Source of the DNA: Paratrimastix pyriformis
Taxonomy: Eukaryota > Preaxostyla > Paratrimastigidae
Assembly: GCA_027972325.1 (NCBI GenBank)
Contig: JAPMOS010000023.1
Span: 444,001 to 508,000 of the forward strand
Direction of reading: 5' to 3'
DNA length: 64,000 bases
Shown: one piece after another, positions 11,854 through 23,525 of the stretch
Layout of the letters: each line of letters opens with the position of its first letter
Position numbering within the stretch: position 1 is the stretch's first letter
Program-made: the position numbers and the translations under genes
The notes under the pieces: model-generated
The model's database searches: none
The model's input: only the letters and a program-made list of their open reading frames with translations
What the model was told of the DNA's origin: nothing

Positions 11854-14800
11854 CTACCGGGCCTCGGGATCCAGGCCCGCCTTGCGCAAGATCTGCCGGG
11901 CGGGAAGGGAGAGCATGATGAGGGCGACGATGATGAGGGCGACGATGATGACACACAGCGGACAGGACACCCCATCGGACAGCGGACAGGACCAGGCAGG
12001 GGCTGCGAGCGGGCGGACATCGACAATCTGGGAGGCCGCAAAGGGCTTCCCCAAGAAGGCGTGCATGCCAGCCTCGAAGCAGAGGGCCTGCTCGGTGGGC
12101 AGGACCCCAGCCGTGATGGCGCAGATGAAGGGGGCCGGGGGGATGACCGGTGCCAAGTCAGGGGGGCTGCTCCCATCCAGGGCCGGGGCCGGGGCCGGGG
12201 CCGGGGCCGGGGCCGGGGCCGGGGCCGGGGCCGGGGCCGGGGCCGGGGGCTGGGCCGCCGCGCGGCGCAGGATCTCCCTGGTGGCCTCGAGGCCGCCCAT
12301 GTTGGGCATCATGATGTCCATCAACACCAGCCGGTAGCCGCCCTGCTCGGGGTGCGGGTGCCCCGCCCAGGCGGCCAGGGCCTCGAGCCCGTCCTGGGCC
12401 GTGTCGGCAGCCTGCCCGTAGTGGCGCAGGACCCCCGAGAGGACGGCCCGGTTGACGGGGTCGTCGTCGACGATCAGCACCTCGTGCTTCCGGAGCGGCC
12501 CCCGTTGCGTTCGGTCCGCTCGTCCTTTCGGCTGGGACCCGCTGACGGCGGCCGAGGGGCCGGTCCCGTCGGAGTGGCGGTGGTGATGATGATGCTGATG
12601 GCCCGGCTCCTTCGGTGCCGTGGCAGCGATCGCCTCCTTGACCTCCGGGGTCGTGCAGGCCGCCTTCTTGTGGTGGAGTTCAGGGTTGGGGCCCATGGCG
12701 GGGCCCATGGCGGGGCCCATGGCGGGGCCCATGGCGGGGCCCATGGCGGGGCCCATGGCGGGGCCCATGGCGGGGCCCATGGCGGGGCCCATGGCGGGGC
12801 CCATGGCGGGGCCATGGCGGGGCCATGGCGGCCCATGGCGGGCCCATGGCGGGGCCCATGGCGGGGCCCATGGCGGGGCCCATGGCGGGGCCCATGGCGG
12901 GGCCCATGGCGGGGCCCGGGCCCAGCTGAGGCGAGGCGGCCAGGGGCCCGTTGTCCTCGCCCTCGGCACCAAGGCCGGCACCCACCAAGGAAGAGGAGGG
13001 GCTTGGGCAGGCGACGGCACCAACCGAGAACCTCCGGCGGGCCGCAAGGTCGCCCTTGCGGCACGGCATCGGCGCGGACAGGAAGCCGGAGGCCGAGGGG
13101 CCCGAAGTGCGGACGGCGGCAGTGGGCGGGGCGGCGGGGACTCTGAGCGGAGACAGGGGCGCAATCGGGTCGGGGCATGCCACCGAGGGAGGCGTCAGGG
13201 GCTGCAGGGGCTGCATGCGGCCGGGCAGCATCAGGGACGAGATGGAGAGGGGCGAGGACCCTCTCACGCTGCTGCCGCCGCCGTTGCTACCGGAGGGCGA
13301 GGGCGACTCGACCGAGGCCACGGCCGTGGCGGCCGCGGAGGCGGCGGAGAACGGGCAGCTCTCCAAATTGGCACCAGCCGCGACTGAGGCGACGAGGATG
13401 GAACGGGCACTGGTGGGAACTGCGCGTGGAGGGGATGATGGCGTGGGTGGCGGCGGGGTGGGGTGGCCGGCAGTGGCGCCACCAGCGGGCGGTGCTGCCG
13501 TGGCAGCCCCAATCGTCGGTGTCGGCGCGAAGGCGGGGCGGAGGGTGGTCGAGGTGCCTGGAGTGTGCATTGGGGAGAAGATGACGGGCCGCTCGGCCGA
13601 GGAGTCGGACAGCACCAGCGGGGGCGAGACGTTGGCCCGGGCCCGCAGGGCGGCCCCGACCGTGGCCACGGGGCCCGGGGGCAAGCCAACCAGCATGTCG
13701 AACCGGAAGGTGGTCCCACGGCCGGGCCCGGCACTGCTCAGGGAGACCGCGCCCCCCATCCGCTCCACCAGGGACCGGGCGATGGCCAGCCCCAGGCCGG
13801 TGCTCTTGATGCCCCGCTGGGACAGGTCCCCCATCCGGCGCCGCAAGGCGTTCCACTCGGAGCAGTCCCCGTCAGCGCTCCTGTCCTCGTCGCACTCAGG
13901 CTGCAGCGAGTTGGCCTCGCTGCGCAGGCCCATGAAGCCGCCTCCGTCCTGCACCGGCGTGAGCAGCCGGGCTTGCTGGGCGGGCGTCAGGCCCAACCCG
14001 GTGTCCTCCACCTCGACCAGCAGCTGAGCCGTCCGGTCACTGTCAGCACCCTTGCGGCTGTCCGGCAGCGGCTGGGGGTCCGCCTGGGCCGCCGGACTGG
14101 ATGCATGGGGGCTCGAGGGAGGGGCCGGCCAGACGCGCACCTCGACGTGGCCCGAATAGGAGAACTTGATGGCGTTGTGCATCAGCTGCACCACAACCTG
14201 CGGACCCCCATCGCAGAGCAGCCATACAAACCATGGGATGAGGAAGGCGGAGAGGGAGAGCAACATCGGGGTGGTGGAGGAGGGCGGGGCCGACCTGACG
14301 GAAGCGGCCCCCGTCGGCGATGATGCTGTCGGGGGTGTCGCGGCGCACCCGGATGCGCAGCTCGAGCCGGCGTTGGCCCCCATCGGCGCACCGGTGGCAC
14401 ACGACGGGCGTCAGGGTGGCCCACGCCCCGTCATCCTCATGCACCAGCGGGGTCTCCCCTGGCTCGCTCCACGGACGGGCGTCGTCGGGGGCGCTCTCGG
14501 TGCCCTGGCGGATGAGGTGCAGCTCGTCCAGCATGGGGTGCACGATGTTGGCCGCAGCCGTCAGCACATCCTGCCCCGCCACCAGCGGCAAGGCCAAGAC
14601 GACAGGAGGAGGGCGATGAGCACGCCACCGAGCGCAATGGGCAGGGCTCACTCGCCAACAAACGGGGAGATCTGATGGGTTCGTGGCCGAGGCTGCAGAC
14701 CGTGACGGATGTTGGCGCCGGGACGAGGCGCAACTGGCCCGCCTGGCTGAGGCTCAGGTCGATCAGATCCGAGAGGATTGTGCTCACTGCCTCGCCCACG

Positions 14801-16773
14801 CGGCACCACAGTCGCAGACAGCCACAAGCTGAGCGTGACAGCCCAAGACCCGGGAAGGGCACCGCAGCGCGTCATCGGAGCCCTCCTCTCACACGGATCC
14901 CCTCAACCCGCGCGGTCCGGCCCGCCATCCTCCCGGAGACGGACGGTGAGAGTACGAGTGGTTGATCATGCGCACGAACGAATGCAGCCGCTGGGGGAGC
15001 TCTTCGTCCAGGGCCAGTACTTGGCAGGCCCCCGCGATGCCTGCGCAACAATGGGGGTGGTGCCGCGCCAGCGTCAGGGCGGGGGTACAAAGGAGAGGAG
15101 AGGCGGGGCCAGGAATAGAGGGCGACGGCAGAGCGCACGGGATGGGGCGGACCGTTGAGGGGCGAGCGCAGTTCGTGGGAGATGCCGGCCAGGAAGCTGG
15201 ACTTGGCCTTGGTCAGGGCTTCCATCTCCTGGTGCAGCTTGGCCAGCCGCTCGGCCCGAGTCCGCTCGGTGACGTCCTTCAGGCTGGTCACAGTCACGTG
15301 GAGCCCCGTGTGCAGCGATCGGTGCTGCTCCATCACTCTTCCGTCCTGTGGCCGATGCGCCGTGCGCGACCAAGATGCAGTTTTGGGCATGCCAAAGGCA
15401 GGACGCAGGAGGAAGTGAGGGGACAAGAAACGGCAGCGAGGGGAGGAGCCGACCTTGAAGACGAGCGGATCGTGGGATGGCGCCACGTTATTGGGCTGCT
15501 GGAGGCTGGCCATGAGCTTCTTGAAGACCTCCCCATCGGCCAGCCGGGGGGCCAGCTGCAGGTAGGATTGGTGGTCGGTCGCCTCGATCTGGACGCCCCG
15601 CGCCCAGGCACAAAAAAAGGCAATGGCCGTGTGGAGGAGTGTCAAGGTTCAGGCGATCGCTGCTGTGAATGGGTGCCGTCCTTCGAGCGGTGGCCAAGCA
15701 GTGGGGACGGAGGGGCGGTCGACGGACGTCCTCCTCGGAGAGGCCGAAGAGCTCGCGGAACTTGGAGTTGCACAGCTGGATGCGCCCAGTCTCGGGGTGG
15801 GTGACCTACGGAGGGGCAGGGGCGGGTGAAGGTGATACGACGATGTTGGCGAGGGAGCGGGCTGGACGGACCAAGATGGCATCCCCGGTACACTCGAGCA
15901 CCCCGCGGAGAAGCTGCTCCCGCTCGGCCAGCTGGGCGCGGGACTCCGTCAGGGCCCGCTCGTGGAGGTCGCTAATCATCTGCGCTTGGATCTGCGGCGC
16001 CACCGCGCAAGCCACCAGCCGGAAGGCGTCCGTCGGGAACGAGGACAGGCTCGAGCCAATCGTCAAGAAGCCTGCAGAGAGGAGGGCAGCCAGTGTCAGC
16101 GAAGGTATGAGGCAAGGAGGGTACACGGTGGCGCCACTGCAGTCAGCCTCCCTGGTCGATCGCTTCGGGCCGGATGCTCACGTCGCCCGCACGGCGGAGG
16201 AGGAGACCAGGGGCCCGAGGGGCGGACCGATGAGCCGGTCCGAGTCGTCGCGGATCGAGGAGATGATCACCGAGTTGACCCGGTCGAACTTGGACAGGAA
16301 CTCGCAGTCGCACCGGACGTCGTAGGGCACATCGCGCCGGCAGAAAGTCCCTCGGGTGGAGAGCGAGACCCGATGCATCTACACGGCGGCAAGAAATGGG
16401 CAAGGTGAGGAGGGTGGGATGTATGACATGTCGCACTTGTACCTTGGGGGACCGCGGTCCAGCAGACCATGGAGGTGACAGGCATGCGGGCGTACATCTT
16501 TCGGCATTCCTCCGAAACACCCAGGGAGGCTACCAGGCGAAGGCCATCGTCGGACGTCGAGAAGAGAAGGCCCGCAATCAGGTCGGGGCACCGATCGAAG
16601 GCGGTTTGCAGCACTTGCTGCAGGGGGCAGGCGGAACTGGGGGTCGTCGAACGTACCAACGAAATGTCCCGGTGCAGGCTCAGGATCTCCTGCTCTTGGC
16701 AGGTTGAGGTTATGTCTGCATCAGCCAGGATCCCACCCAAGCAGCACATTGGGGACATGTGGTAGAAGGATCA

Positions 16774-16804
<31 letters not shown>

Positions 16805-17772
16805 GCACAGCCGCTCAGGTGCCAAACAGCGATCAGGGTAAAGCGGGTCAGACCTCGGATGGCCAAATAGACCTGGGTGGTGGACTCGTTAAGCTCTTGG
16901 GACCATGCCTGGCGCTGCTGCCGGCGGATGGAGGCGCGGATATCGATGTAGCGCCATAACACCTTGGGGAAGGGGATGGACTCCTGTTCCTCCTCCGACT
17001 CCTCCTCATCGCTTTGTGCCTGTTGCTGCCGCCGCACGGCCGAGGGGCTGCCGCCTGGGGCGACCGCGTCCGGTGGCTGGTCGAACGGCGAGGGGATGAC
17101 GGGGCTCATCAGGCGCACCACGACGTGCAAGTGGTGGCTGTGCTGGTCGCCCCTCCGGAGTTGCGCGTTGGTCCGGTTGATATCCTGCTGGAGAATCCGC
17201 GCCGTCTGGGCGTCCAGCAGCTGCGCGGTGACCTCGGGGATACACGAGGGCGGGGCGATACCGTTTGAGGCGATCACATTACCAATTGGATGTGGTGCCC
17301 CAAAAGTCGCCGCAGACTGCGGGTCGGTCCCTGGGTGCTCCGCGTACTGCGCCGCCCTGAGCGGGGTCGCCGAGCCGCGGGAACGCGAGAAGACAAAGTC
17401 CAGTGAAGGAAGGTCGTCGTGATGGCAGAAATCATAGAGAGAACGTCCAACTGTGAATAGTTGCGAAAAGAGGCGTGAGTGTGTGCATGCCTTGAGTATA
17501 CGGCCGTCCGCCCTGCAGATTAAGGAGCAATCGGTATTGAGTCGATCAAATTCGTCTCGTTCTGCACAGGAAAATGTGCAGGTCGAAGAAGGGTCGACTA
17601 TCGCTGATGTCGTTGGTGCAAACGTTGGGGGGAAAGAGCGAAACACCCTGCGCGATGTTTGACCGGTGTATTAGAGACCGTGAAATTTGCGCTCAGTCCT
17701 GCGCTCAGTCCTGCGCTCAGCCCCAGCTGCTGCTGCCATTTTTTGGAGGCTTTTCGACGCATTTACCACCAT
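11854..17772 (-). CDS. Hybrid sensor histidine kinase with PAS, GAF and receiver domains
   Basis: Two-component phosphorelay sensor. From the N-terminus: a PAS-like region (LGRSLYDFCHHDDLPSLDFVF, about 17380-17450), a coiled coil, a GAF-like domain (16400-16680), a second PAS (EQLLRGVLECTGDAILV, then LCNSKFRELFGL, about 15750-15950), the H-box FLAGISHELRSPLNG (about 15150-15190), the N-box QLMHNAIKFS, the D-box VEVEDTGLGL, the G-box STGLGLAIARSLVERMGG, a long Ser/Pro linker, a Gly-Pro-Ala-Met repeat, and a receiver with LIVDDDPVNR, the phosphoacceptor LMDIMMPNMGG and the conserved Lys in FLGKPF. The last exon encodes ILRKAGLDPEAR after an intron starting GTCCGC. ATG 17772 splices in frame through GTCTCT...CATCAG. 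No membrane segment is convincing, so it is probably cytosolic. An in-frame Pro-Ala insert lies in the receiver. The repeat linker changes frame (see findings). Confidence 0.9.
12181..12246 (-). repeat. GGGGCC hexamer array encoding a Pro-Ala insert in the receiver domain
   Basis: About eleven GGGGCC units encode a (Pro-Ala)n loop between the Asp-bearing half and the FICAITAG strand of the receiver. The frame is kept on both sides. Confidence 0.8.
12692..12912 (-). repeat. 12-bp tandem array (Gly-Pro-Ala-Met)
   Basis: About 18 copies of a 12-bp unit (ATGGCGGGGCCC on +) lie in the linker between the kinase and receiver halves. Four units near 12805-12860 are 10 or 11 bp, so the frames on the two sides differ by one. 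Confidence 0.9.
16776..16804 (+). repeat. Homopolymer C29
   Basis: A run of about 29 C on + (G on the sense strand) lies next to a histidine-kinase exon ending WHLSG, probably just inside an intron starting GTGCGG. Confidence 0.9.
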
Positions 17773-17837
17773 GTCGAGGGACCCATATGCATAATAATTA
17801 AAAAAAATTCTCCGAAAGAAAAAACATCTCACCTCAG

Positions 17838-20193
17838 TTACTGAACGAGTGTGGACAGCCACTTGGTGGCAGTGGCGATGTCCCAGCCGCGACGGGCAGC
17901 GTAATCGGCGAGTTGGTCCTGGCCGATGCGCTCCACCGTAAAGTGGGCCGCCTCGGGGTGGGGCAGCACGATGGCGGAGACCGACTGGGTGGGCACCTGC
18001 ATGAGGGTTTCGGGCACCAGGCTCACGCCGGCCAGGGGCCCGTGCTTGGAGGGGGCGCCCAGCAGGCCGAAGATGTCGCACTTGAGGTTGTGGTCGGGCA
18101 GCGAGGGGTAGCCGGGGCTCGACCGGACCCCGCTCACCTTGGGCTGGCGGGGAGAGAGGCGAGGGGAAGAGGTCAGCCAAAGGTGGGCAGGCGGTGGCGT
18201 GGCGGCGCGGACCATGCCGAGGAGGTGGGCGCACATCCAGCGGTGGGTCCACTCGGCCATGGCCTCGGCCACCCGGCCGGCCACCATCTGGGCCAGCAGG
18301 GCCTGGTACTCGCCCCCCTTGGTGGCCAGCAGGGCCGCCCGGTCCCCGGCGGGAACCTCGGGGGCCTGGGGACCGCGCAGCGAGGCCGCCAGCTCGGCGA
18401 CGCCCTTGCCGCCGTTGCAGAGGAACATCCCGATGGGCTCCTGCGGCGGCCGAGAGGGGGAGCAGAGGAGGGCAGGAGGAGGGTCAGAGGCAGGTCAAAA
18501 TGGCCAGGACTGCCCGCCCGCCCGCCCGCCCCGGGAGGAGCCGGTCGCCCAGCCGACGGACGGGCTCCTGGCCGGCGGTTGCGGTGACGAAGTCGGCCAC
18601 GGAGAGGCACCGGTCGCCCTGCTGCTGGCGCAGGAAGGGCAGCGTGGCCCGGACGGCGGCCCCGTCATCGGCCAGCACCTCGAGGGTGTCGGGCTGGGCC
18701 CCACGCCGGCAGGGGAAGAGCCCCACGACGGCCTGGGCGGGCCCGCAGTGAGCGGCCAGGGGCCCGCGGAGCATGGCCAGGGCGTCGGCCCGCAGGGCCT
18801 GGGCGGCCTCGGTCTTCATGAGGGCCGCCTCCTCGGCGTCGAAGTCCTGCGGCTTGGGGGCGTCCGGGCTGGTGATCCCGAAGGCCCGCATGAGGGGCCC
18901 CCAGCAGATCAGGCTCTCGAGCTCGCCCAGGGGGGCCTCCAGGCTTTGCACCCCATAGCGCAGCGTGCGGGTGGGGCCGGCGCGGCTCAGGGCCGGGGCC
19001 CGGGCCCGGGCGTCGGCCAGGGACAGGAGGGCGCCCTTGGGGCCCTGCTGGCGGGCCTGGTGGGCGGCGATGAGGCGGGCGCCCAGGGCGGCCTGCTGGG
19101 CGAGGAAGGGGCCCCGCTGGGCCGGGTCGAGCAGCTTGGCCACGACGATGGGCGACTGGGAGGCGTCCGCCACGTAGACCACGGCCCCCGCGGCCCCGTC
19201 GGCCGGCCCGTAGAGGGGCTGCAGCTTGAGGGCCGTGTGCAGGAGCGAGGTGGTGGCGCCCCCGATGAGCACGTCCAGCCGCCAGCTCAGCCGCTGGGCC
19301 GGGTCGGGGTGCGTCCGCCGGGCCGCGAGCTGCCGCACCCCCCAGAAGCCAGACCACCCACCGCCACCACGGCCCCCCACCAGCACACGAGTGAGATCCC
19401 ACCGGAGCCGTGGGGCCGTGGGGGTGCACATGGGCAGGCGGGGGCGGGGGCGGGGGCGGCGGGGGGCCACGGACCTCGCGGACGACGGCTGCCATCTCCT
19501 CGAGGGAGGGCGTGATGAGGCCCGAGAGGCCCAGCACGGGGCACCGCTCGCGGATGACGGCCTCGACGATGTCCGACAGGGGGCACGACACGCCCAGGTC
19601 GACGATCCGGTAGCCGTTGCACTGCAGCACCAGCTTGACGATGTTCTTGCCGATGTCGTGGACGTCCCCCTTGACCGTCGCCATGACGATCGTCTTCGCC
19701 TCGGCCACGCTGGGCCGCTCGGGTGCCGCGGCCGCGCCAGCAGCAGGCGCCTGTCCGAGGCCAGCCCGGGGGGAGGGGGGAGGGCAGAGGCCAGGATGAT
19801 GGGCGGGATGGCCTCGGCGGCAGGGGGGGGGGGGGGGGGGTGGCGGAAGGGGGTGGCTGGCGCGCGTGCGGACGGGCAGCTGGTGTGGGGCGGCGAGCCA
19901 CTGTGCCTCGGCGGCCTGGAGGGCCTCGACGGCCTGGCGCATGACCATGGCCGACTTGAGGACCTGCGACAGGAAGAGCTTGCCCGCCCCGAAGAGCTCG
20001 CCCACGGCCCCCATGCCGGCCATCAGCGGGCCCTCGATGACCGCAAGCACCGAGTGCCCGTGGGCCTCGAAGGCCTCCGCGCAGTCGGCCTTCAGGGTGG
20101 CGCTGCCGCCCCGCTGGAGGGCGTCCTGCAGCCGCTCGGCGAGGGTCCGGGGGCGCTCGAGACGGCGGCCTTCTTCTCGGCGGCCGGGGCCCT

Positions 20194-20224
<31 letters not shown>

Positions 20225-23200
20225 CGCAACCACAACAGAACCGTGAGCCCAAGGTCCGGATGGGCGGGCGGGGGCATGGGCAGAGAGCCAATGCCAATGC
20301 CAATGTCAATGTCAATGTCAATGCCAATGCAGGGCAATGGGGCAGCCAGGGCGGGGGCAGGGCAAGGGCGGCACGGGGGGGGGGGGGGGGGGGGGGGGCG
20401 GACTTAGCGGCCTTGAGGGCCTGGGCCATCTCGACGAGCCGCTCGGTGGCGTGGGGCTGGTCGCGGCCGAGGATGACGTCCAGGCAGGCCGCCCGGAGGG
20501 CCGGCTCGATCTGGGCCACCGAGAGCAGCGCCCCGGGTTGACGATGGGCGCGTCCATGGAGCGGGTCTGCTGGGCCTCGGCCAGGAAGACCGCGTGCATG
20601 GCCTCGCGGAGGGGCGTGTTCCCCCGGAAGGCGAACGACAGGTTCGACAGGCCGCCCCCCACGTAGCACGGGTCCCCGTGCCGCTCCTGCAGCGTCGTCC
20701 TGTGCGCGCCCCCCCGGCCCCCGGCCCCCAGCGCCCACGCGAATGAGAACGAGAACCGGATGAAGGCAAGCCCTCAGGCAGGCCCAGGGCGCCAAGAGAC
20801 GAGCACAGGGCGGCAACTTCGGTCAGGTGGGTGGGTGGGTGGGTGGGCGGGCGGGCGGGGACCTGAGCATGGCGGCGCCCTCGAGGAAGGCGGCCCCGAG
20901 GTGGTTGTGCTCGGGCATGCCCGTGCCCACGGTGAGGATGCACAGGTCGTAGACAAGGTCCGAGGCGGCCAGGACGGGGTGCGGGCCCTGGGTGAGCAGG
21001 TCGTGCTCCCGCAGGATGATCTCGAGCTTCCGCTGGGCGGTGGTGGCCTGGCCCTGCTCGTCCGAGGCCATCACCACAAGCGCTGCCCCCAGCCGGCGCG
21101 CCTCCCGGGCACGCTCCACAAAGACCTGCGCCCGCCCATCGCCGCCACCACGGGGCATGCCGATGATGAAGGTCGGGTGGCCAGCCGGGGCTCATGGGCG
21201 CTCGAGGCGTGAGGGGGCGAGATGGCTGCCGGCGGTGGGGCGGGGGGGGGGGGGGGGGGGGGGGGGCGGACCTTGGGGCCCTCCTTGAGGTTGAGCGAGT
21301 TGACGATGCACTTGCCCTGGGCGCACTTGAGCCCGGCGACGATGGTCTCCCAGCGGGACGAGTCGATCATCAGCGGCAGGCGGGCCGTGGCCGGGTCGGC
21401 CCCCAGGGCGCCCACGAAGTCGCGCATGGCCTGCTCAGAGTCGATCAGCCCGTCGTCCAGGTTGACGTCGATCACCTGGGCGCCCTGCTCAACCTGCTCG
21501 CGCGCCACCGCAACGGCCTGCACCCCACAGACACAGACACAGACACAGACACAGACACAGACACAGACACAGACACAGACACAGCCGCCCGGCCGGACCA
21601 GCACCCCAGCCAATGGTGAGCACGTCAACAGTCAACACACAGACAAGGGACACGGGCATGGAGCGTGGCATGGGGCGCGGGCGGACATCGGCGTAGTTGT
21701 GGTCGCGGATGAGCTTGGCGAACTTGGCCGAGCCCATGACGTTGCACCGCTCCCCGACGATGGTCAGCTGGTGGACGCCATGCGGGCCGGCCGGCTGGGC
21801 CTCGTGGGGGTGGCGGCAGCCGCAGGGGCAGCCCGCGGGCGGGATCTCGAAGGGCTCCAGGCCGGCCAGGGAGAGCACGTGGGGGGCGGGCATGTCCGGC
21901 CGGGGCAGCGGCCGCGGGGCCACACCCGCCAGGCAGCGCAGGGCCCCGATGTGGGCCGGGCTCGTCCCGCAGCAGCCGCCCGCAAAGTTGATCAGACCCT
22001 GCCCCCACCCGGCCCCGACCAGCGTCACCGCCACCCAGCCCAACCCAGAACGGTACCCGGTGAGCGGTATGGAGAGAGAGTGTGAGGAGGGGAGGGGGGG
22101 AGGGACACGGCGGGTGGGGCGGACCTCCTTGGCGAGGTCGAGGACGGCCTGGCCGAAGAGCTCGGGGGCCAGGTCGTACTTGCCCAGCGCGTTGGGCAGG
22201 CCCGCGTTGGGGTAGCAGGCGATCAGGCACGGGTACTCTGCCGCCACCAACCACCACCACCGCCACAATGCCACAGCCGCCGTCAATACCAGAGGGTGCA
22301 GCCAGGGAGGGGCGGGCGGGCAGGGCGGGGCGATGGCGGACCCTGGACGGCGCGGCAGAGGGCCTGCAGGGGCAGGCGCATCTCGCGGGGGCCCAGCGAG
22401 CAGTTGAACCCGATGGCGAAGGGCTTGGCGTGCATCACGCTGACCGCGAAGGCCTCCACCGTCTGGCCCGAGAGCGTCCTGTGGCCCAGCCGCGTCAGCC
22501 GCGTGGTGGGGTGGGGCGTGGGGGGCGGTGGTGACCATGTGCTCGTTGTTTCAGTGTCTCTCCGCCCCTGGGCGATCGGGCGGGGGGTGGGGCGGGCAGG
22601 GCGGGGGCGTGTGCGCGTGTGCGGACCGGCCCTTCTCGGGGGTCATGGAGATCCAGAGGGGCACCTCCAGCTCGGGCCGCTCGTCCCACAGCGACCGGGC
22701 CGCGTACAGGGCGGCCTTGCAGTTGAGCGTGTCGAAGATGGTCTCCACCAGCAGGATGTCCACCCCGCCCTCGCACAGGCCCCGGATCTGGGTCTTGTAC
22801 GAGGCAGCTACCTCATCGAACGAGACCGCACCCGGCTGGCCCTGCAGCAGCGACAGCGACTTGGGGGTCGGCCCCACGCTGCCCGCCACGAAGCGGGGCT
22901 TCTCGGGGGTGCTCCAGTGCTGGGCCCGGCCGCGGGCAATCCGAGCGGCGGCCAGGTTCATCTCATAGGCGGCGTCCTGGAGCTGATAGTCGGCCAGCGA
23001 GACAGAGTTGGCGTTGAAACTGTCCGTCTCGATGATATCGGCACCCTGCTCGAAGTACTGATCGTGGATGGCCTCGATCACGGAGGGCTTGGTGATGCAC
23101 AGAAGATCGTTGCAGCCCTTCAGGTCATGAGGGTGGTGCTTGTACTGCTCACCACGGAAATCGGCCTCCTGCAGCTTGAAACCCTGCACCATGGTACCTG

Positions 23201-23385
23201 GAAGGCAACGAAGGGGGAAGGAAGGGGCGCGAAAATGGATTATAGCAAGCGTTATCCGTGATAGGGTGTCCTCAAGGGCCGGAGGAGAGCTTTCGCGGAC
23301 CCATGGCACCGTCGAGAACGAGGATGCGCCGAGAGAGAATGTCCCGGAACATCTGGAGCTTCGCAATAAAATTAGGGTGCGACAT
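17838..23385 (-). CDS. MTR: Cobalamin-dependent methionine synthase
   Basis: Transfers a methyl group from methyl-tetrahydrofolate to homocysteine through methylcobalamin. All four MetH modules are present. The homocysteine module starts [13 protein letters not shown] and continues VLDGAMG, joined across an intron to TMVQGFKL, with [13 protein letters not shown] and the zinc-ligand motif NFAGGCCGT. The folate module has [15 protein letters not shown], then [13 protein letters not shown] and MIDSSRWE. The B12 module has a cap helix region ([14 protein letters not shown]) and the histidine-ligand motif [16 protein letters not shown]. The reactivation module has [12 protein letters not shown] and [11 protein letters not shown], ending TKWLSTLVQ. 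The start ATG at 23385 matches the family start. Many introns start GTCCGC and several carry G/C homopolymers. The histidine-kinase start lies only 65 bp downstream on the same strand, in a strikingly AT-rich gap. Confidence 0.96.
19823..21266 (-). repeat. Poly-G runs in successive MTR introns
   Basis: Homopolymer G on + (C on the sense strand) at 19823-19840 (about 18), 20194-20224 (about 31), 20375-20398 (about 24) and 21242-21266 (about 25). At least the last two lie immediately after an intron donor GTCCGC on the minus strand. Confidence 0.85.
21526..21582 (-). repeat. ACAGAC hexamer array in an MTR intron
   Basis: Nine or so ACAGAC units on + inside the intron that follows the exon encoding [11 protein letters not shown]. 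Confidence 0.85.
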
Positions 23386-23525
23386 GGCTACGAGATAGTG
23401 GAAAAGTCAGCTCCGGAATCGGGCAACGCAGGCGCGGGTGACCTCTGGGAAGGCAAGAAGGGGATCGGCAAGTCCTACCGAGGCTCAACCGTCTACCATC
23501 ACGATTTTCTTCCAGCCTCCCCTCG
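23386..23525. promoter_or_regulatory. Shared 140-bp divergent upstream region (MTR / seven-helix protein)
   Basis: Only 140 bp separate the two divergent start codons, so both promoters must lie here or inside the transcribed regions. I see no clear TATA box or other named element. Confidence 0.4.

Noticed and set aside
12692-12912. Collagen-like or structural repeat protein
   Set aside because: The Gly-Pro-Ala-Met units are not Gly-X-Y triplets and sit in a linker between kinase and receiver.
11854-23385. Histidine kinase next to MetH, plus YqeB nearby, read as bacterial operon or contamination
   Set aside because: All carry spliceosomal introns in the same style as Rab7, eIF3f and NAE1, and they lie on different strands with intergenic gaps.
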